From contig CAXHTR010000002.1 in assembly GCA_964019655.1 (NCBI GenBank), positions 372,001-436,000 of the forward strand: DNA of 64,000 bases. Direction: 5' to 3'. Position 1 is the stretch's first letter. Each line of letters opens with the position of its first letter. The notes beneath the pieces are model-generated. The model worked only from the letters and a program-made list of their open reading frames with translations, was not told where the DNA came from and made no database searches. Source of the DNA: Perkinsela sp. pyNocScin1. Taxonomy: Eukaryota > Euglenozoa > Kinetoplastea > Prokinetoplastida > Perkinselidae. A program made the position numbers and the translations under genes. Shown in pieces: positions 18,597-27,573 of this stretch.

Positions 18597-19460
18597 TCAT
18601 TGACGCAATTCGTTTACAAAGGAGCTAACCTCTGGCGATTCGGACGGCACAGATTGAATTTGCTCGACAGCTGCGCCGGTCTGTGGGATAGGTGGGTACT
18701 TCTTGATGTCATCTGGCCAAATCTGAGGAATGAAATTTGGATTTAGCTGCATTCGACTGGCTGAATAGCGATCTCTTTCATTCGTTCCGTTTGCGATAGC
18801 AAGCCTGCGTCTATTCTCCTCTCGGTAGGCTATTGCCTGTTGACTATTACCCAATAGAAAGTTTATTTGTTCGATAGCTTTTTCCAGTGATTCTTCGTTT
18901 GGGGCTGTTATTTTCACATGTGGGCGCTCGTCACCATCATCTTCTCCAGGCATTCGCTTTCGAAAACTTATGCCCCGACCACACAAGATGATCTTGCAGC
19001 CAGTCTGCTTTTCGAGCTCTTGTTGCTGTCTCCCACGTACACCCAGTATTGCTCCGTAAGTTTTCTCGACTATCTGCTGTGGTGTAAGGTATATTTTGTG
19101 CTTTATTTCTTGCTTGAACATATCTTGACCTTTCTTTGCATCATTGAGTTGGTATCTTGTAAGCTCAGCGGTCAGGTCTCGTAACTTTTCGAAAAAGTAC
19201 TTTTCCGCGGCATTAGTCCTATTGCCTTTTGCATTCCACCGGGGGTTGTATTCAATTGGGCTTCTTCGATAAAAGAATTTCGAAATTTCGTTATCATCAC
19301 GTAGCTTTTGCATATCATTGATGAGAGTGCGGATCTCGATGATTCTTGCAATGCTGCCATCAGCCTCAAGTAGCATTTCTTGTGGAATCTGTAAGGGTAG
19401 CTTGCTCGTTGTCGCTGGACCATCGCTCCATCGCTTTTTTGAGCTACTACTTGAATGCAT
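18597..19460 (-). CDS. SF1: Splicing factor 1 / branchpoint-binding protein
   Basis: 287 residues from the ATG at 19460 (frame continues to a TTG at 19487). An SF1-type helix-hairpin region with NPRWNAKGNRTNAAEKYFFEK is followed by a KH-QUA2 domain: KIYLTPQQIVEKTYGAILG, a GVRG loop at about 140-143, then LEKQTGCKIILCGRGISFRK. SF1 recognises the intron branchpoint and in kinetoplastids is needed for spliced-leader trans-splicing. No CCHC zinc knuckle follows the KH domain, which fungal and animal proteins carry. The N-terminal Ser-rich stretch with KKRW resembles the U2AF65-binding linear motif (KR.W) of SF1, a useful supporting sign. Confidence 0.88.
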   Translation of the reverse strand: MHSSSSSKKRWSDGPATTSKLPLQIPQEMLLEADGSIARIIEIRTLINDMQKLRDDNEISKFFYRRSPIEYNPRWNAKGNRTNAAEKYFFEKLRDLTAELTRYQLNDAKKGQDMFKQEIKHKIYLTPQQIVEKTYGAILGVRGRQQQELEKQTGCKIILCGRGISFRKRMPGEDDGDERPHVKITAPNEESLEKAIEQINFLLGNSQQAIAYREENRRRLAIANGTNERDRYSASRMQLNPNFIPQIWPDDIKKYPPIPQTGAAVEQIQSVPSESPEVSSFVNELRQ

Positions 19461-19542
19461 TGATTGAAATATTGCTGCAATAGGCAAAATTTAAGACACA
19501 TCGCTTGATATGAATGAATTCATCACAATCTCGCACTCAAAA

Positions 19543-20838
19543 TCATAAGCTCTCAACAACGAGGGTATTCTCTTCGATAGTTGTGGATTCTGGCCAGGTA
19601 GCATCTGCTTTAAGTTTTAGAGTTGGCTCAGAGAATGTCATGGCTGATTCATCCTGTGAAGCTACTATCGCATACCGCTTCGAGGCACCTGGGGTAGCTT
19701 TTGCCAATAAATTCCCATCGAAATATGACTGTACGGTTCCTGTTTCTTGGTTATGCTCTGTGTCCGCGAAGAATAATTGAAGAACAGATTGCTCCGAATT
19801 GTCTGAGTACAGAGCGGCGCATGAGTGTGCAATGTGGTGAAGACCCGGGCCTCCCTGTCCAGAGAAGCTCATGAGAACATCATCATTCGTAGAATGATGA
19901 GGAATGATAGACTGAACGTCGATTGGATAAACACTGCCTGAATCATGATGCTCAACTTGAAGAACTTCAGTGCTCATATTCTTCAGTATCTCTGATAACC
20001 CAATATTGAATCTGCGATATTTTTGATCTTGGCTCCCGTGGGCAGCCTTGAGGGTAGAAAGGAATTTGGATCGAATCTCGTGCGACGTGAGTTGCTCAAA
20101 ATCATCTCGAAATTGACGTAGCATACCACTTATTTTGGGTTCTGTCTCATCTATTTCTGCATAAAATACATCATAGATCGACACCTTGGGAAGCGCTTGC
20201 GAAAGTCTTAAAAGTAACTTCGGAAGCTTGAATGCATCAAGAGGTTCCTGTAAGCATGTGTCTGATTCACTGATTCCCAAAAGATTCTTCTGTATATGTT
20301 GAAGATAGCAGTACCATTCACTGTCTAATTTTTCCGCGAGGGAAAAAGCTAGGTCCGCTCCACGCAACCAGTCATCGTGCTCATTGACTGATTTTATCTC
20401 CTCTTGACTGCTTTCGTCATCCTGTAGACCGCTAATACGCTGTATTTTCGTAGAGCTTTGCAACTCTGTGAATACAGGTTCCCAAAGATTCATCTCAGGC
20501 ACACACTTCGCAGGTAAGCTTAGATCAAGAAGACTATTCAGCAATTTGACCGGGGCTAGCCTTTTCTTTGAAAGTGGTTGCTTTTCAGATAACTCTTGAA
20601 TGTGATTGAAATCCATCACGCCAACGCTACCAAGCGTTTTCTGAAATAAAGAAGAAGCGTACTTTTCATCGAGTGTTTTATCATCAATCGAATCAGTGCT
20701 GTGATTGATATCAGATGGGTCGACTAGAATATTTCGAGGGGATGACTCAACGGGAATTATTTTTCTACTCTTCAGGCGGCAAGCTTGGTTAAAAAGATGA
20801 GCCGCTCGCTGACGTATATCCTGACAACTATCGCCCAT
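19543..20838 (-). CDS. Hypothetical protein
   Basis: Not recognised; 431 residues from an ATG. It is acidic and polar, without membrane spans, Cys motifs or nucleotide-binding loops. A central region (about 160-290) is helical (LPKLLLRLSQALPKVSIYDVFYAEIDE). The segment from about 320 is richer in strand-like sequence and Gly (SFSGQGGPGLHHIAHSC). It lies 82 bases from SF1 and about 100 from LTV1, both nuclear, so a nuclear role is plausible but not shown. The frame is intact. Confidence 0.6.
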   Translation of the reverse strand: MGDSCQDIRQRAAHLFNQACRLKSRKIIPVESSPRNILVDPSDINHSTDSIDDKTLDEKYASSLFQKTLGSVGVMDFNHIQELSEKQPLSKKRLAPVKLLNSLLDLSLPAKCVPEMNLWEPVFTELQSSTKIQRISGLQDDESSQEEIKSVNEHDDWLRGADLAFSLAEKLDSEWYCYLQHIQKNLLGISESDTCLQEPLDAFKLPKLLLRLSQALPKVSIYDVFYAEIDETEPKISGMLRQFRDDFEQLTSHEIRSKFLSTLKAAHGSQDQKYRRFNIGLSEILKNMSTEVLQVEHHDSGSVYPIDVQSIIPHHSTNDDVLMSFSGQGGPGLHHIAHSCAALYSDNSEQSVLQLFFADTEHNQETGTVQSYFDGNLLAKATPGASKRYAIVASQDESAMTFSEPTLKLKADATWPESTTIEENTLVVESL

Positions 20839-20934
20839 TGAATATTAGTATAAGCACATGATTATAAACCTGAATCGCAAAAGGAAAATCATCTTCTGAT
20901 AGAACTTAAGCAAGAGCAGATTGATCGCACTGGG

Positions 20935-21819
20935 TTAACTGAGGGTGAATTGCTTCACACCAGATCCAGTCTTTGCTTTGCTATTTAACTTTCTTATGTG
21001 CTCTTGTTTGTACATACTCGAGACCTCTTTTTTAACCTTTCTTCTTTCCGCTTGCAGAGCTTTGACAAGCTTTCTTCGTTCTTTCTTTTCGTCTTTAGAT
21101 TCAAGAGGATGTTTGTGTGGGACATCTTTGAGAGCAGCAAAATCAGATCTCGCACATGGAGGATCAGCACGAGGAAAATGCGTGGTACATGTGGCGTGTG
21201 CCGTAGTCAAAGTTGCCGGAAGAATGACGCTTGGTCTATTCTCTGTGTTTGTATATGACGATAATATAGATTCGCAGTCATACTGTATGCGCTTTTCTGG
21301 AATTTTCACAAGCTGAAACTTTGGATCTTTGCGGACTGCTTCGTCGATCTGTACCTTTTCTAAGTATTCTTTCGTAGCCTCGGCTAAATTTTGCTTGCTT
21401 TCTATGTATTGCTTCAGAACTAATTCTTTTTCTTTCGCAGAGCTTACATGGCCGGTTCTCTTGAGGCGCTTGGTGGAGCTATTTAATGAACCTTCGAGCC
21501 TTGTGGATGACACGTAGGATGCACTAGAAAGAAGTTCTTTCATGTAGCCATCATCGAGATCTTGGCCTTGTACATTATTCGAATCCATTTCGTCGAACTC
21601 GTCATTAGAATCAAATATGTCAAGATCACTCTCTTGATTTTCGCAGAGAGCTGAAAACTGACTAGAATTGTCTGAGCCATTATCTGAGGAGTAGTCATGA
21701 GCATCATCTTCTTCGTTACCATTATTCGCGTTCGCGTTGTTCATTAAGTGATAATACGTACCATCGGTCTGTTTGCGACGCATCCATCTATTTTTTCTTC
21801 GTCGAATGTGCCCTTCCAT
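20935..21819 (-). CDS. LTV1: LTV1, pre-40S ribosome assembly factor
   Basis: 294 residues. The N-terminal RRKNRWMRRKQTDGTYYHLM matches the basic LTV1 start that ends in a YHL/FHL motif. An acidic, Ser/Asp-rich middle with an LDDGYMKEL element follows (LTV1 has DDGYDYMQHL). The hallmark YDCESILSSYTNTENRP lies around 180, and the C-terminus has the basic helix KDEKKERRKLVKALQAERRKVKKE. LTV1 holds RPS3 in an immature position on the head of the pre-40S particle together with ENP1 and is released after casein-kinase phosphorylation; the Ser-rich middle could serve that. It is the first gene of the leftward block. Confidence 0.88.
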   Translation of the reverse strand: MEGHIRRRKNRWMRRKQTDGTYYHLMNNANANNGNEEDDAHDYSSDNGSDNSSQFSALCENQESDLDIFDSNDEFDEMDSNNVQGQDLDDGYMKELLSSASYVSSTRLEGSLNSSTKRLKRTGHVSSAKEKELVLKQYIESKQNLAEATKEYLEKVQIDEAVRKDPKFQLVKIPEKRIQYDCESILSSYTNTENRPSVILPATLTTAHATCTTHFPRADPPCARSDFAALKDVPHKHPLESKDEKKERRKLVKALQAERRKVKKEVSSMYKQEHIRKLNSKAKTGSGVKQFTLS

Positions 21820-23015
21820 CTTTATTTGGAATTAAAGTAAAGAATACAATTATATCCGTGATATAACTTTGTTCTGTGGCCATAATTGCTCTGCTAGCAG
21901 CAATTAATATTTTCGATGCAATTTCAGTAATTTTCTCACATCATTCGATGCCTATGTAGCAGGAGCCCGAGCACGAGCGCACTGACCGCTACAATTACCA
22001 CCCGAAATCACAGAAATGACACTCTGTCGAGTTTTTCATAACACTGGAGGACATCTAGAAAAGGATGCGGTCAATGCTCACCGTACAATTGACAGATTAA
22101 ATTATTTCTTAAAACTCCGAAAGAGAATTTATTCACTTTTGCTCATTGACTGACGCCTAGGCGCAAGCATTGGAACTAATGGCGTAGAAAGTGTTCTGTC
22201 CCATGGGAAATTCCGGTCGTATGCGGTGAATGCTCTTAATATATCCTATGAATTTACCCGAGCTAAACAAACCAACCTCTGGATCATACTTATCCCCTCA
22301 CGCGAAACAAACATTATCTGAAAAACAGAGACTGAGGCTTTGGCTCCTACACACCGCAAGATAGGCATGGTGGAATTTTTAATTTCGCTCGCGACTTTTC
22401 TTCCTATAGCACTTTCTCAGAATTTCTTCCGTAGGACGAAATCCTTCAGGGTTTCTATAAGGTGGGCACTCGCACTGCGTAAAAATATGATGAAAGTAAA
22501 TGAAAACTTACTTGCAAGTCAATGTGAAAAGCTTGATCCATAATCCCGCCCCTGCTACCCCATGGGTTTGTACTAACGCATGGGTTTACGATCAAAGTCG
22601 GGTTAATAATGATGATTACATGAGCGAATCGCATGAAAGAAAAATTACCTACTCAAGACCTGTTCCAAGCCAACAATTGCCTGGCAGCAATTTTCATTGA
22701 AGCAATATTTGACGAATAGGGCAAGATTTCTTCCCAACCATGTACTATTCCATGTAAGGAATAAATTGAATATTGCGCAATAGAAAGGAGGATTTGAGTA
22801 TATGTGTAAATTTGCTTCCCAATCATAGTATCTTGCCCGCAAAAGCACGTGCAGTGGGAAATCTGTTGCTTATCAATCTTGGGGCCTAGTGACTCTATTC
22901 AAAGTGATAGAGCTTGTACATAATGAGAGTTTATTTTTGAGTAAAGAGTAGCTCTTATTCTCCGTTATATCACGGCTCATTTAACTTTTTATCATCAACT
23001 TCATAAGTATTTAGC
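21820..23015. promoter_or_regulatory. Divergent strand-switch region, putative transcription start region
   Basis: These 1,196 bases separate LTV1 (leftward) from GRP94 (rightward). In kinetoplastids such regions normally initiate polymerase II transcription of both polycistrons; that role is inferred here from gene orientation. The sequence is AT-rich with only short frames (up to 67 codons) of no recognisable family. No tRNA arms, U-snRNA motif or TATA-type element was identified. Visible structure: an 8-base inverted repeat at 21883-21906 and a 9-base direct repeat CATGGGTTT at 22561 and 22579, nine bases apart. A pyrimidine-rich run (about 22980-23005) before AG at 23006-23007 should be the GRP94 splice acceptor. 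Confidence 0.6.
21883..21906. repeat. Inverted repeat, 8-base arms
   Basis: TAATTGCT at 21883-21890 is the reverse complement of AGCAATTA at 21899-21906, leaving an 8-base loop. The stretch 21891-21900 (CTGCTAGCAG) is itself a perfect 10-base palindrome. It lies 65-90 bases upstream of the LTV1 start. It could form a hairpin or be a dimeric protein site; a chance occurrence in AT-rich DNA is also possible. Confidence 0.45.
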
Positions 23016-25301
23016 ATGAGATTCGGTCAGGCAGTGCTATTCCTCGCGATAGGTTCACTTGCTTTTCAGTCAAACACTGGATTATCAGCTTCTCAAGAAA
23101 AGGGTGGTGGGCATTCTTATCAAGCAGAGGTATCGAAGATGCTTGAAATTTTGATACATTCTCTGTATACAAATCGGTCTATCTTTCTGCGGGAAATCAT
23201 ATCTAACGCCAGCGATGCTCTTGACAAGATCAAATTCTTGTATATGACCAATCCGAAAACGCCCAAAAACCAGGATGGTGTGGAACCTAGCTTTGACATC
23301 AAACTAAAAGTCGACCATGAGAACAGAGTTTTAACACTGCAAGATGGTGGTGTTGGAATGACTAAGGAAGAGTTGGCTGCTCACTTAGGTAGTCTTGGCG
23401 CAAGTGGAACAAAGAAATTTGTTGAAAAACTTGATGAGAACGAGGGAAAGACCCAAGATGACGTCAACAGTCTTATTGGCCAATTCGGTGTTGGTTTCTA
23501 TTCAGTTTTCCTTGTTGCGGACTCTATCAAGGTAGTCTCAAAGTCCGATAACTCGGATACCCAATGGGTCTGGGAAAGTAAAGGAGATGGCCAATTCGTT
23601 CTGTATGAGGACCCACGTGGAAACACTCTCGGCCGTGGTACGGAGCTCATTATCAACCTGAAGAAGGACGCGGACGAATACATGGAAGAATTTAAGCTGA
23701 AAGAAATCATTCATCGCTACTCTCAATTCGTTCATTTTCCGATTTATCTTTGGAACGTTAAGCCTAAGGAAAAGCCCAAGGATAAAGAGGAAGAAAAGGA
23801 CGATGAAGGAGAGGACATAGTCATTGACGAAGAAAAAGAAGAAGAGAAAGAGGAAGCTGTGGAAGAAGAAAAAGCTGATCCAGAAGTCGAAGAATGGATT
23901 TGGGAACATGTCAATGAGCATGAGCCTATTTGGGTTCGTGACAGCGAAAGTGTTACGGAGGATGAATACTGTGCCTTCTACAAATCCATGACGCATGAGT
24001 ATGAAGAGCCTATGTACCACTCTCACTTTGTTTCCGAGGGAGATGACGTCGGCTTCAAATCAGTCTTATATGTTCCTGGACGTGCTCCTCACGAAGGCTA
24101 CGATTCTCGTAAAGGTGCTGCTCATGACAATGTCCGTCTTTATGTCCGCCGGATTTTCATCACTGACGAGTTCAAGGACTTACTCCCACGATACCTGAGC
24201 TTTGTTCGCGGTGTGGTCGACAGCGATGATCTCCCCCTTAATGTTTCGCGCGAAATTCTGCAAGAGAGTCGCATTCTTAAGCTCATCAAGAAAAAGCTTG
24301 TTCGAAAGGCAATCGAGATGTTCATCGAGATGGCTGAGAATGAACGAGGCGTGAAGGCTAAGAAAACTAAGAACCGAAAAGCCGAAAAGAACCATGGTGA
24401 AGAGTATTCGTATTCAAAGTTTTGGAGGGAGTTCGGGAAAAACATCCGGCTTGGAATCATTGAGGATGGAAGTAACCGACAGAGGCTTGCCCGCCTTCTT
24501 CGCTACTCAAGTAGTACAACTGAGTACAAAACTGATGAGTCTAGCACGTCACTGAAGGACTACATCTCGCGCATGAAACCAAGGCAAAAGGATATTTTCT
24601 ACGTTGTGGGAGAAAGTGTTTCAAAGCTTTCAAAGCTCCCTGTTGTTGAAGATGCTCGCAATCACGGTATTGAAGTACTTCTGATGGACGATGCTATCGA
24701 TGAGTATGTTGTTGCAAGCATGACGCAGTACGAAGGAAAAAATCTCGTCAATCTTGCGAAAGAAGGTGTTCAGCTTGAAGAGTTGACAGATCTTGAAAAA
24801 AAGATTGAAGCAAAGAGAGAGGAAAAGTACGCTAAGTTTGTTGAGTGGTTTACCAAGGTGGTTGAGAAGGCAACAGACCGAAAGGTGTACAAGATAGTCC
24901 TTGGTAAGCGTAAAACGGAGCAGCCTCTCGTTCTCTCAAGCCCGAGCACGGGAATCACCCCAAATCTTGCCCGAATTCTCAAGGGACAAACACTGGGTGA
25001 TACACGTATGTACGTGAAAGATGCAGAGAAAATTGTTGAGCTTAACTATCTGCATCCCGCTATCGATGAAATATTCACTCGCTTCCAAGAGAATGAAGAA
25101 GACGAAGTGGCAACGAATGCAGCTCTTCTTTTGTATGAAACTGCCTGCCACCAAAGTGCCTTCGAAATCGATGAAGTGCATAGCTACGCTGCGCGGATGT
25201 ACGCTATGATTGCACAAGGGCTAGATGTTGAGAACCACACGACTATGCTCACTGAAAAGGCAGCAGATTACGAAGTGCCAGAGCCAAAAGAAGAGCTCTA
25301 A
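23016..25301 (+). CDS. GRP94: GRP94/endoplasmin, ER-resident HSP90
   Basis: 761 residues. An N-terminal signal peptide (hydrophobic VLFLAIGSLAF, cleavage probably near residue 25) and the C-terminal tetrapeptide KEEL place it in the ER lumen. The HSP90 ATPase domain is intact: EIISNASDALDK, the nucleotide loop QDGGVGMT, and LIGQFGVGFYSVF. A highly acidic Lys/Glu linker (about 250-290) precedes the middle domain with LNVSREILQ. Length is normal for the family. GRP94 folds secreted and surface proteins, and Leishmania GRP94 supports glycoconjugate synthesis. It is the first gene of the rightward block, with an apparent 5' UTR of only a few bases. The loop DGGVGMT deviates from the usual DTGIGMT by Thr to Gly. 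Confidence 0.95.
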   Translation: MRFGQAVLFLAIGSLAFQSNTGLSASQEKGGGHSYQAEVSKMLEILIHSLYTNRSIFLREIISNASDALDKIKFLYMTNPKTPKNQDGVEPSFDIKLKVDHENRVLTLQDGGVGMTKEELAAHLGSLGASGTKKFVEKLDENEGKTQDDVNSLIGQFGVGFYSVFLVADSIKVVSKSDNSDTQWVWESKGDGQFVLYEDPRGNTLGRGTELIINLKKDADEYMEEFKLKEIIHRYSQFVHFPIYLWNVKPKEKPKDKEEEKDDEGEDIVIDEEKEEEKEEAVEEEKADPEVEEWIWEHVNEHEPIWVRDSESVTEDEYCAFYKSMTHEYEEPMYHSHFVSEGDDVGFKSVLYVPGRAPHEGYDSRKGAAHDNVRLYVRRIFITDEFKDLLPRYLSFVRGVVDSDDLPLNVSREILQESRILKLIKKKLVRKAIEMFIEMAENERGVKAKKTKNRKAEKNHGEEYSYSKFWREFGKNIRLGIIEDGSNRQRLARLLRYSSSTTEYKTDESSTSLKDYISRMKPRQKDIFYVVGESVSKLSKLPVVEDARNHGIEVLLMDDAIDEYVVASMTQYEGKNLVNLAKEGVQLEELTDLEKKIEAKREEKYAKFVEWFTKVVEKATDRKVYKIVLGKRKTEQPLVLSSPSTGITPNLARILKGQTLGDTRMYVKDAEKIVELNYLHPAIDEIFTRFQENEEDEVATNAALLLYETACHQSAFEIDEVHSYAARMYAMIAQGLDVENHTTMLTEKAADYEVPEPKEEL

Positions 25302-25459
25302 AGAATGAATGCAACCACGATTTACGAATATAAGATCTAATAATATCATCGTAACATACCATATTTCCACGAATTCCGGATAGAATAGTTTTTTTCTCTT
25401 ACGAGAAGAATTTTCAACTTGTGTTTGCTCCTCTGTTTGAAACTCAAGCTAATTTAGTG

Positions 25460-27370
25460 ATGTTCGGCGTGCTTTTTGTCCCTCTGTTCGTATTCGCAGC
25501 TCGCGAATCTCAATCAAGCGTTGAGCTGAGAGATATTCTCCACAATGCGCACACAGAGCACACAAACACGCTCATTCACACACATGAGCATCTTCACAAA
25601 GACCAGAGAAGCGGCGAGTTTGCATCCATTCGATACAACGCTACAAAATGCTCAGAAAACACTTATATTGTCATCGACAATGCTGATAAAGTGGAGTGCT
25701 TCTCAACAAATGTCATACACGCCACTTTTAAGACGGATAAAGATCTAAAAGATTTCGTCACAAAGGCAAAAAAGGGGGCGGTACTCATGTCACACCACAA
25801 ACTTCCGTGCTTTGAGAATAATGAAAGCGTTCTCCTTCGTATTACGAGTGTAAAAGCAGTCAACGCCCGTATTGTCGAAATTTCTGGAGCTGAGCTCCAG
25901 CCATTTGAGCTCTTCAGGCACATAGATGCAGAATTTTCGACGAACATGCTTTCGAAAAGACAGGCTGGTAAATGTGAGAAGCGACCCGGGGAGCGGATGC
26001 ACACAACGAGCTTCGATGCTGACCATGAAATCGACACAAACCAAGCCAATTATTCTAAAGAAGCGTATGTAGGCCCATGGAAGGTGCCTCTTCCGTCAGA
26101 TATTTTTTGGCAAGACCCCTCGGCAGCCCGAATGTTTTGCATTGATTGTTCGATGCATTTTTTCCCGGTCATTAAGTTCAAGATTCGCATAGTTGATTAT
26201 CAGCTCGAAGAGTTTGTCCTTACATATGAATCTTCTACACTTCTTGAGCTTGAACCTCATGTTGCGTTCGATGTCCGGGAGTCGTCACAAACTAGAGAGC
26301 TTTTCAAAGAGTATCTCGAAGAGCTTTTGAAGCAGTTTCGACTCACATTCCATGTCGGTGGGGTTCCGATAGAAATCGACCCAGGCATGCGCATCGGAGT
26401 CTTTATGTTCAGTATTGCTAACATAGACGCTCATATTGGGTACAAAGCTAGTCTTCTTGGTTCTTTTAAAGGGGGTATCGAGTATGACTCCAAGAGAGGT
26501 CTTCAGAGACCGGCGAGTGCGCACTTTCATAGTGTCCCACAAAACTACAAAGCAATGCTTGGAAAGCAGTGCAAGCTGTATTCCAAGCCTCGCGGCGAGA
26601 TTGTCGAGGACATAGCGCAGTGTGCGAATCTCTGTGACAATTACGTTGGGTGTAAACACTTCTCATTTGACATCCACTCAAATTTCTGCACACTCACAAA
26701 AGAGTGTGATGAAGAAATTAATACATCGACGAGCACAATGGTCTTTGAGTCATTTAAGTGGGATGCCCCTGAGCCTGACCCAGAGCTCAAAGGCATGGTC
26801 TCTTTTGGGTTCATGCCTGAGATATACCTGAGAATTAATCGGATCGGAGGACCGAATCTTGCGCTAAGCGCCGCACAGTCAGTGCAGCTGTTTTCATACA
26901 ATATGAAATCCAAGTGCAGTGTCAGCAGCGTGAGCACGAAAATTAACTACCTTGTGGGCGGAAACATCCACCTCAAGGTCGGGCAGACAACTCTTCTTCA
27001 GATGGAGGAGTATCTGCACCCAATTTACTCACAATCTTTGCCGATCAGCGGCGCAATTCAGACGTGCGACCTATCGAATGTAAAGCTTCCTGAAATCTCT
27101 CTACCCTTGCCATGGCTCTCTGAGCCCGAGCATGAACCTCGGTCACTTGATGACGCCATGGAGCAAACTCGGCTCGTCGCACTCAACATGCCGAACACGA
27201 CTGTGGCATGGAGCTCATCTCAAACAAGGTTACTGAAGAATCACCTCCACGCAACGCTGAAGCAGTCCACTTTCCAGCGGGCTCATATCGCCCCGAGCGA
27301 CGGCAGTCGCTTTAGTAAGTTCTTCACTAGAATATTCTCGTGGATGAAACGCAAGCTTGGGACCGGATAA
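25460..27370 (+). CDS. Secreted protein with PAN/apple-like cysteine module
   Basis: 636 residues from the ATG at 25460; the frame opens at a GTG 13 codons earlier. MFGVLFVPLFVFAARES is a good signal peptide. A His/Thr-rich segment follows (HTEHTNTLIHTHEH). Mid-protein, CKLYSKPRGEIVEDIAQC, NLCDNYVGCKHFSFD and FCTLTKEC give the cysteine spacing and aromatic pattern of a PAN/apple domain, known for protein or carbohydrate binding. The flanking regions look beta-rich, and no C-terminal membrane span or GPI signal is clear, so secretion or a lysosome-like compartment is likely. It directly follows GRP94, a plausible folding partner, though kinetoplastid neighbours are often unrelated. Confidence 0.68.
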   Translation: MFGVLFVPLFVFAARESQSSVELRDILHNAHTEHTNTLIHTHEHLHKDQRSGEFASIRYNATKCSENTYIVIDNADKVECFSTNVIHATFKTDKDLKDFVTKAKKGAVLMSHHKLPCFENNESVLLRITSVKAVNARIVEISGAELQPFELFRHIDAEFSTNMLSKRQAGKCEKRPGERMHTTSFDADHEIDTNQANYSKEAYVGPWKVPLPSDIFWQDPSAARMFCIDCSMHFFPVIKFKIRIVDYQLEEFVLTYESSTLLELEPHVAFDVRESSQTRELFKEYLEELLKQFRLTFHVGGVPIEIDPGMRIGVFMFSIANIDAHIGYKASLLGSFKGGIEYDSKRGLQRPASAHFHSVPQNYKAMLGKQCKLYSKPRGEIVEDIAQCANLCDNYVGCKHFSFDIHSNFCTLTKECDEEINTSTSTMVFESFKWDAPEPDPELKGMVSFGFMPEIYLRINRIGGPNLALSAAQSVQLFSYNMKSKCSVSSVSTKINYLVGGNIHLKVGQTTLLQMEEYLHPIYSQSLPISGAIQTCDLSNVKLPEISLPLPWLSEPEHEPRSLDDAMEQTRLVALNMPNTTVAWSSSQTRLLKNHLHATLKQSTFQRAHIAPSDGSRFSKFFTRIFSWMKRKLGTG

Positions 27371-27538
27371 CTCCATCATTCATTCACAATGGTTGGTGGT
27401 GCAAGGACATAGGCTATCTCGAACAAAGTTTTATCATATATTGCGCATAGTGTAGAAATGGTTGCGGTTAGTTTAAATGAATGCTGCCTCTGACCGAAGT
27501 TCTCATAATTTGCTTGATTGTATTCTTATTTTCAATGC

Positions 27539-27573
27539 TAGACGGTGAATCTCTCGCTGGAGTTGGTGGCTAC
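27539..27573 (+). promoter_or_regulatory. Putative spliced-leader acceptor of RPA2
   Basis: A pyrimidine-rich run (TTGATTGTATTCTTATTTTC, about 27514-27533) precedes AG at 27540-27541; 32 bases later comes the ATG at 27574. The AG falls inside the longer open frame, which argues that the frame upstream of 27574 is the splice tract and not coding. Confidence 0.5.

Noticed and set aside
22486-22495. ATATGATGAA, a possible snoRNA box C
   Set aside because: No box D (CTGA) at suitable distance and no terminal stem; too weak for an ncRNA call.
22570-22582. TACTAACGCATG, which resembles part of the kinetoplastid spliced-leader exon
   Set aside because: Only about nine bases match, the rest of the 39-base exon, a GT donor and the Sm site are missing, and SL genes are normally tandem arrays.
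22340-22848. Short frames of 62-67 codons in the 22-kb switch region
   Set aside because: No family resemblance, no consistent acceptor signal, and lengths expected by chance in non-coding DNA.
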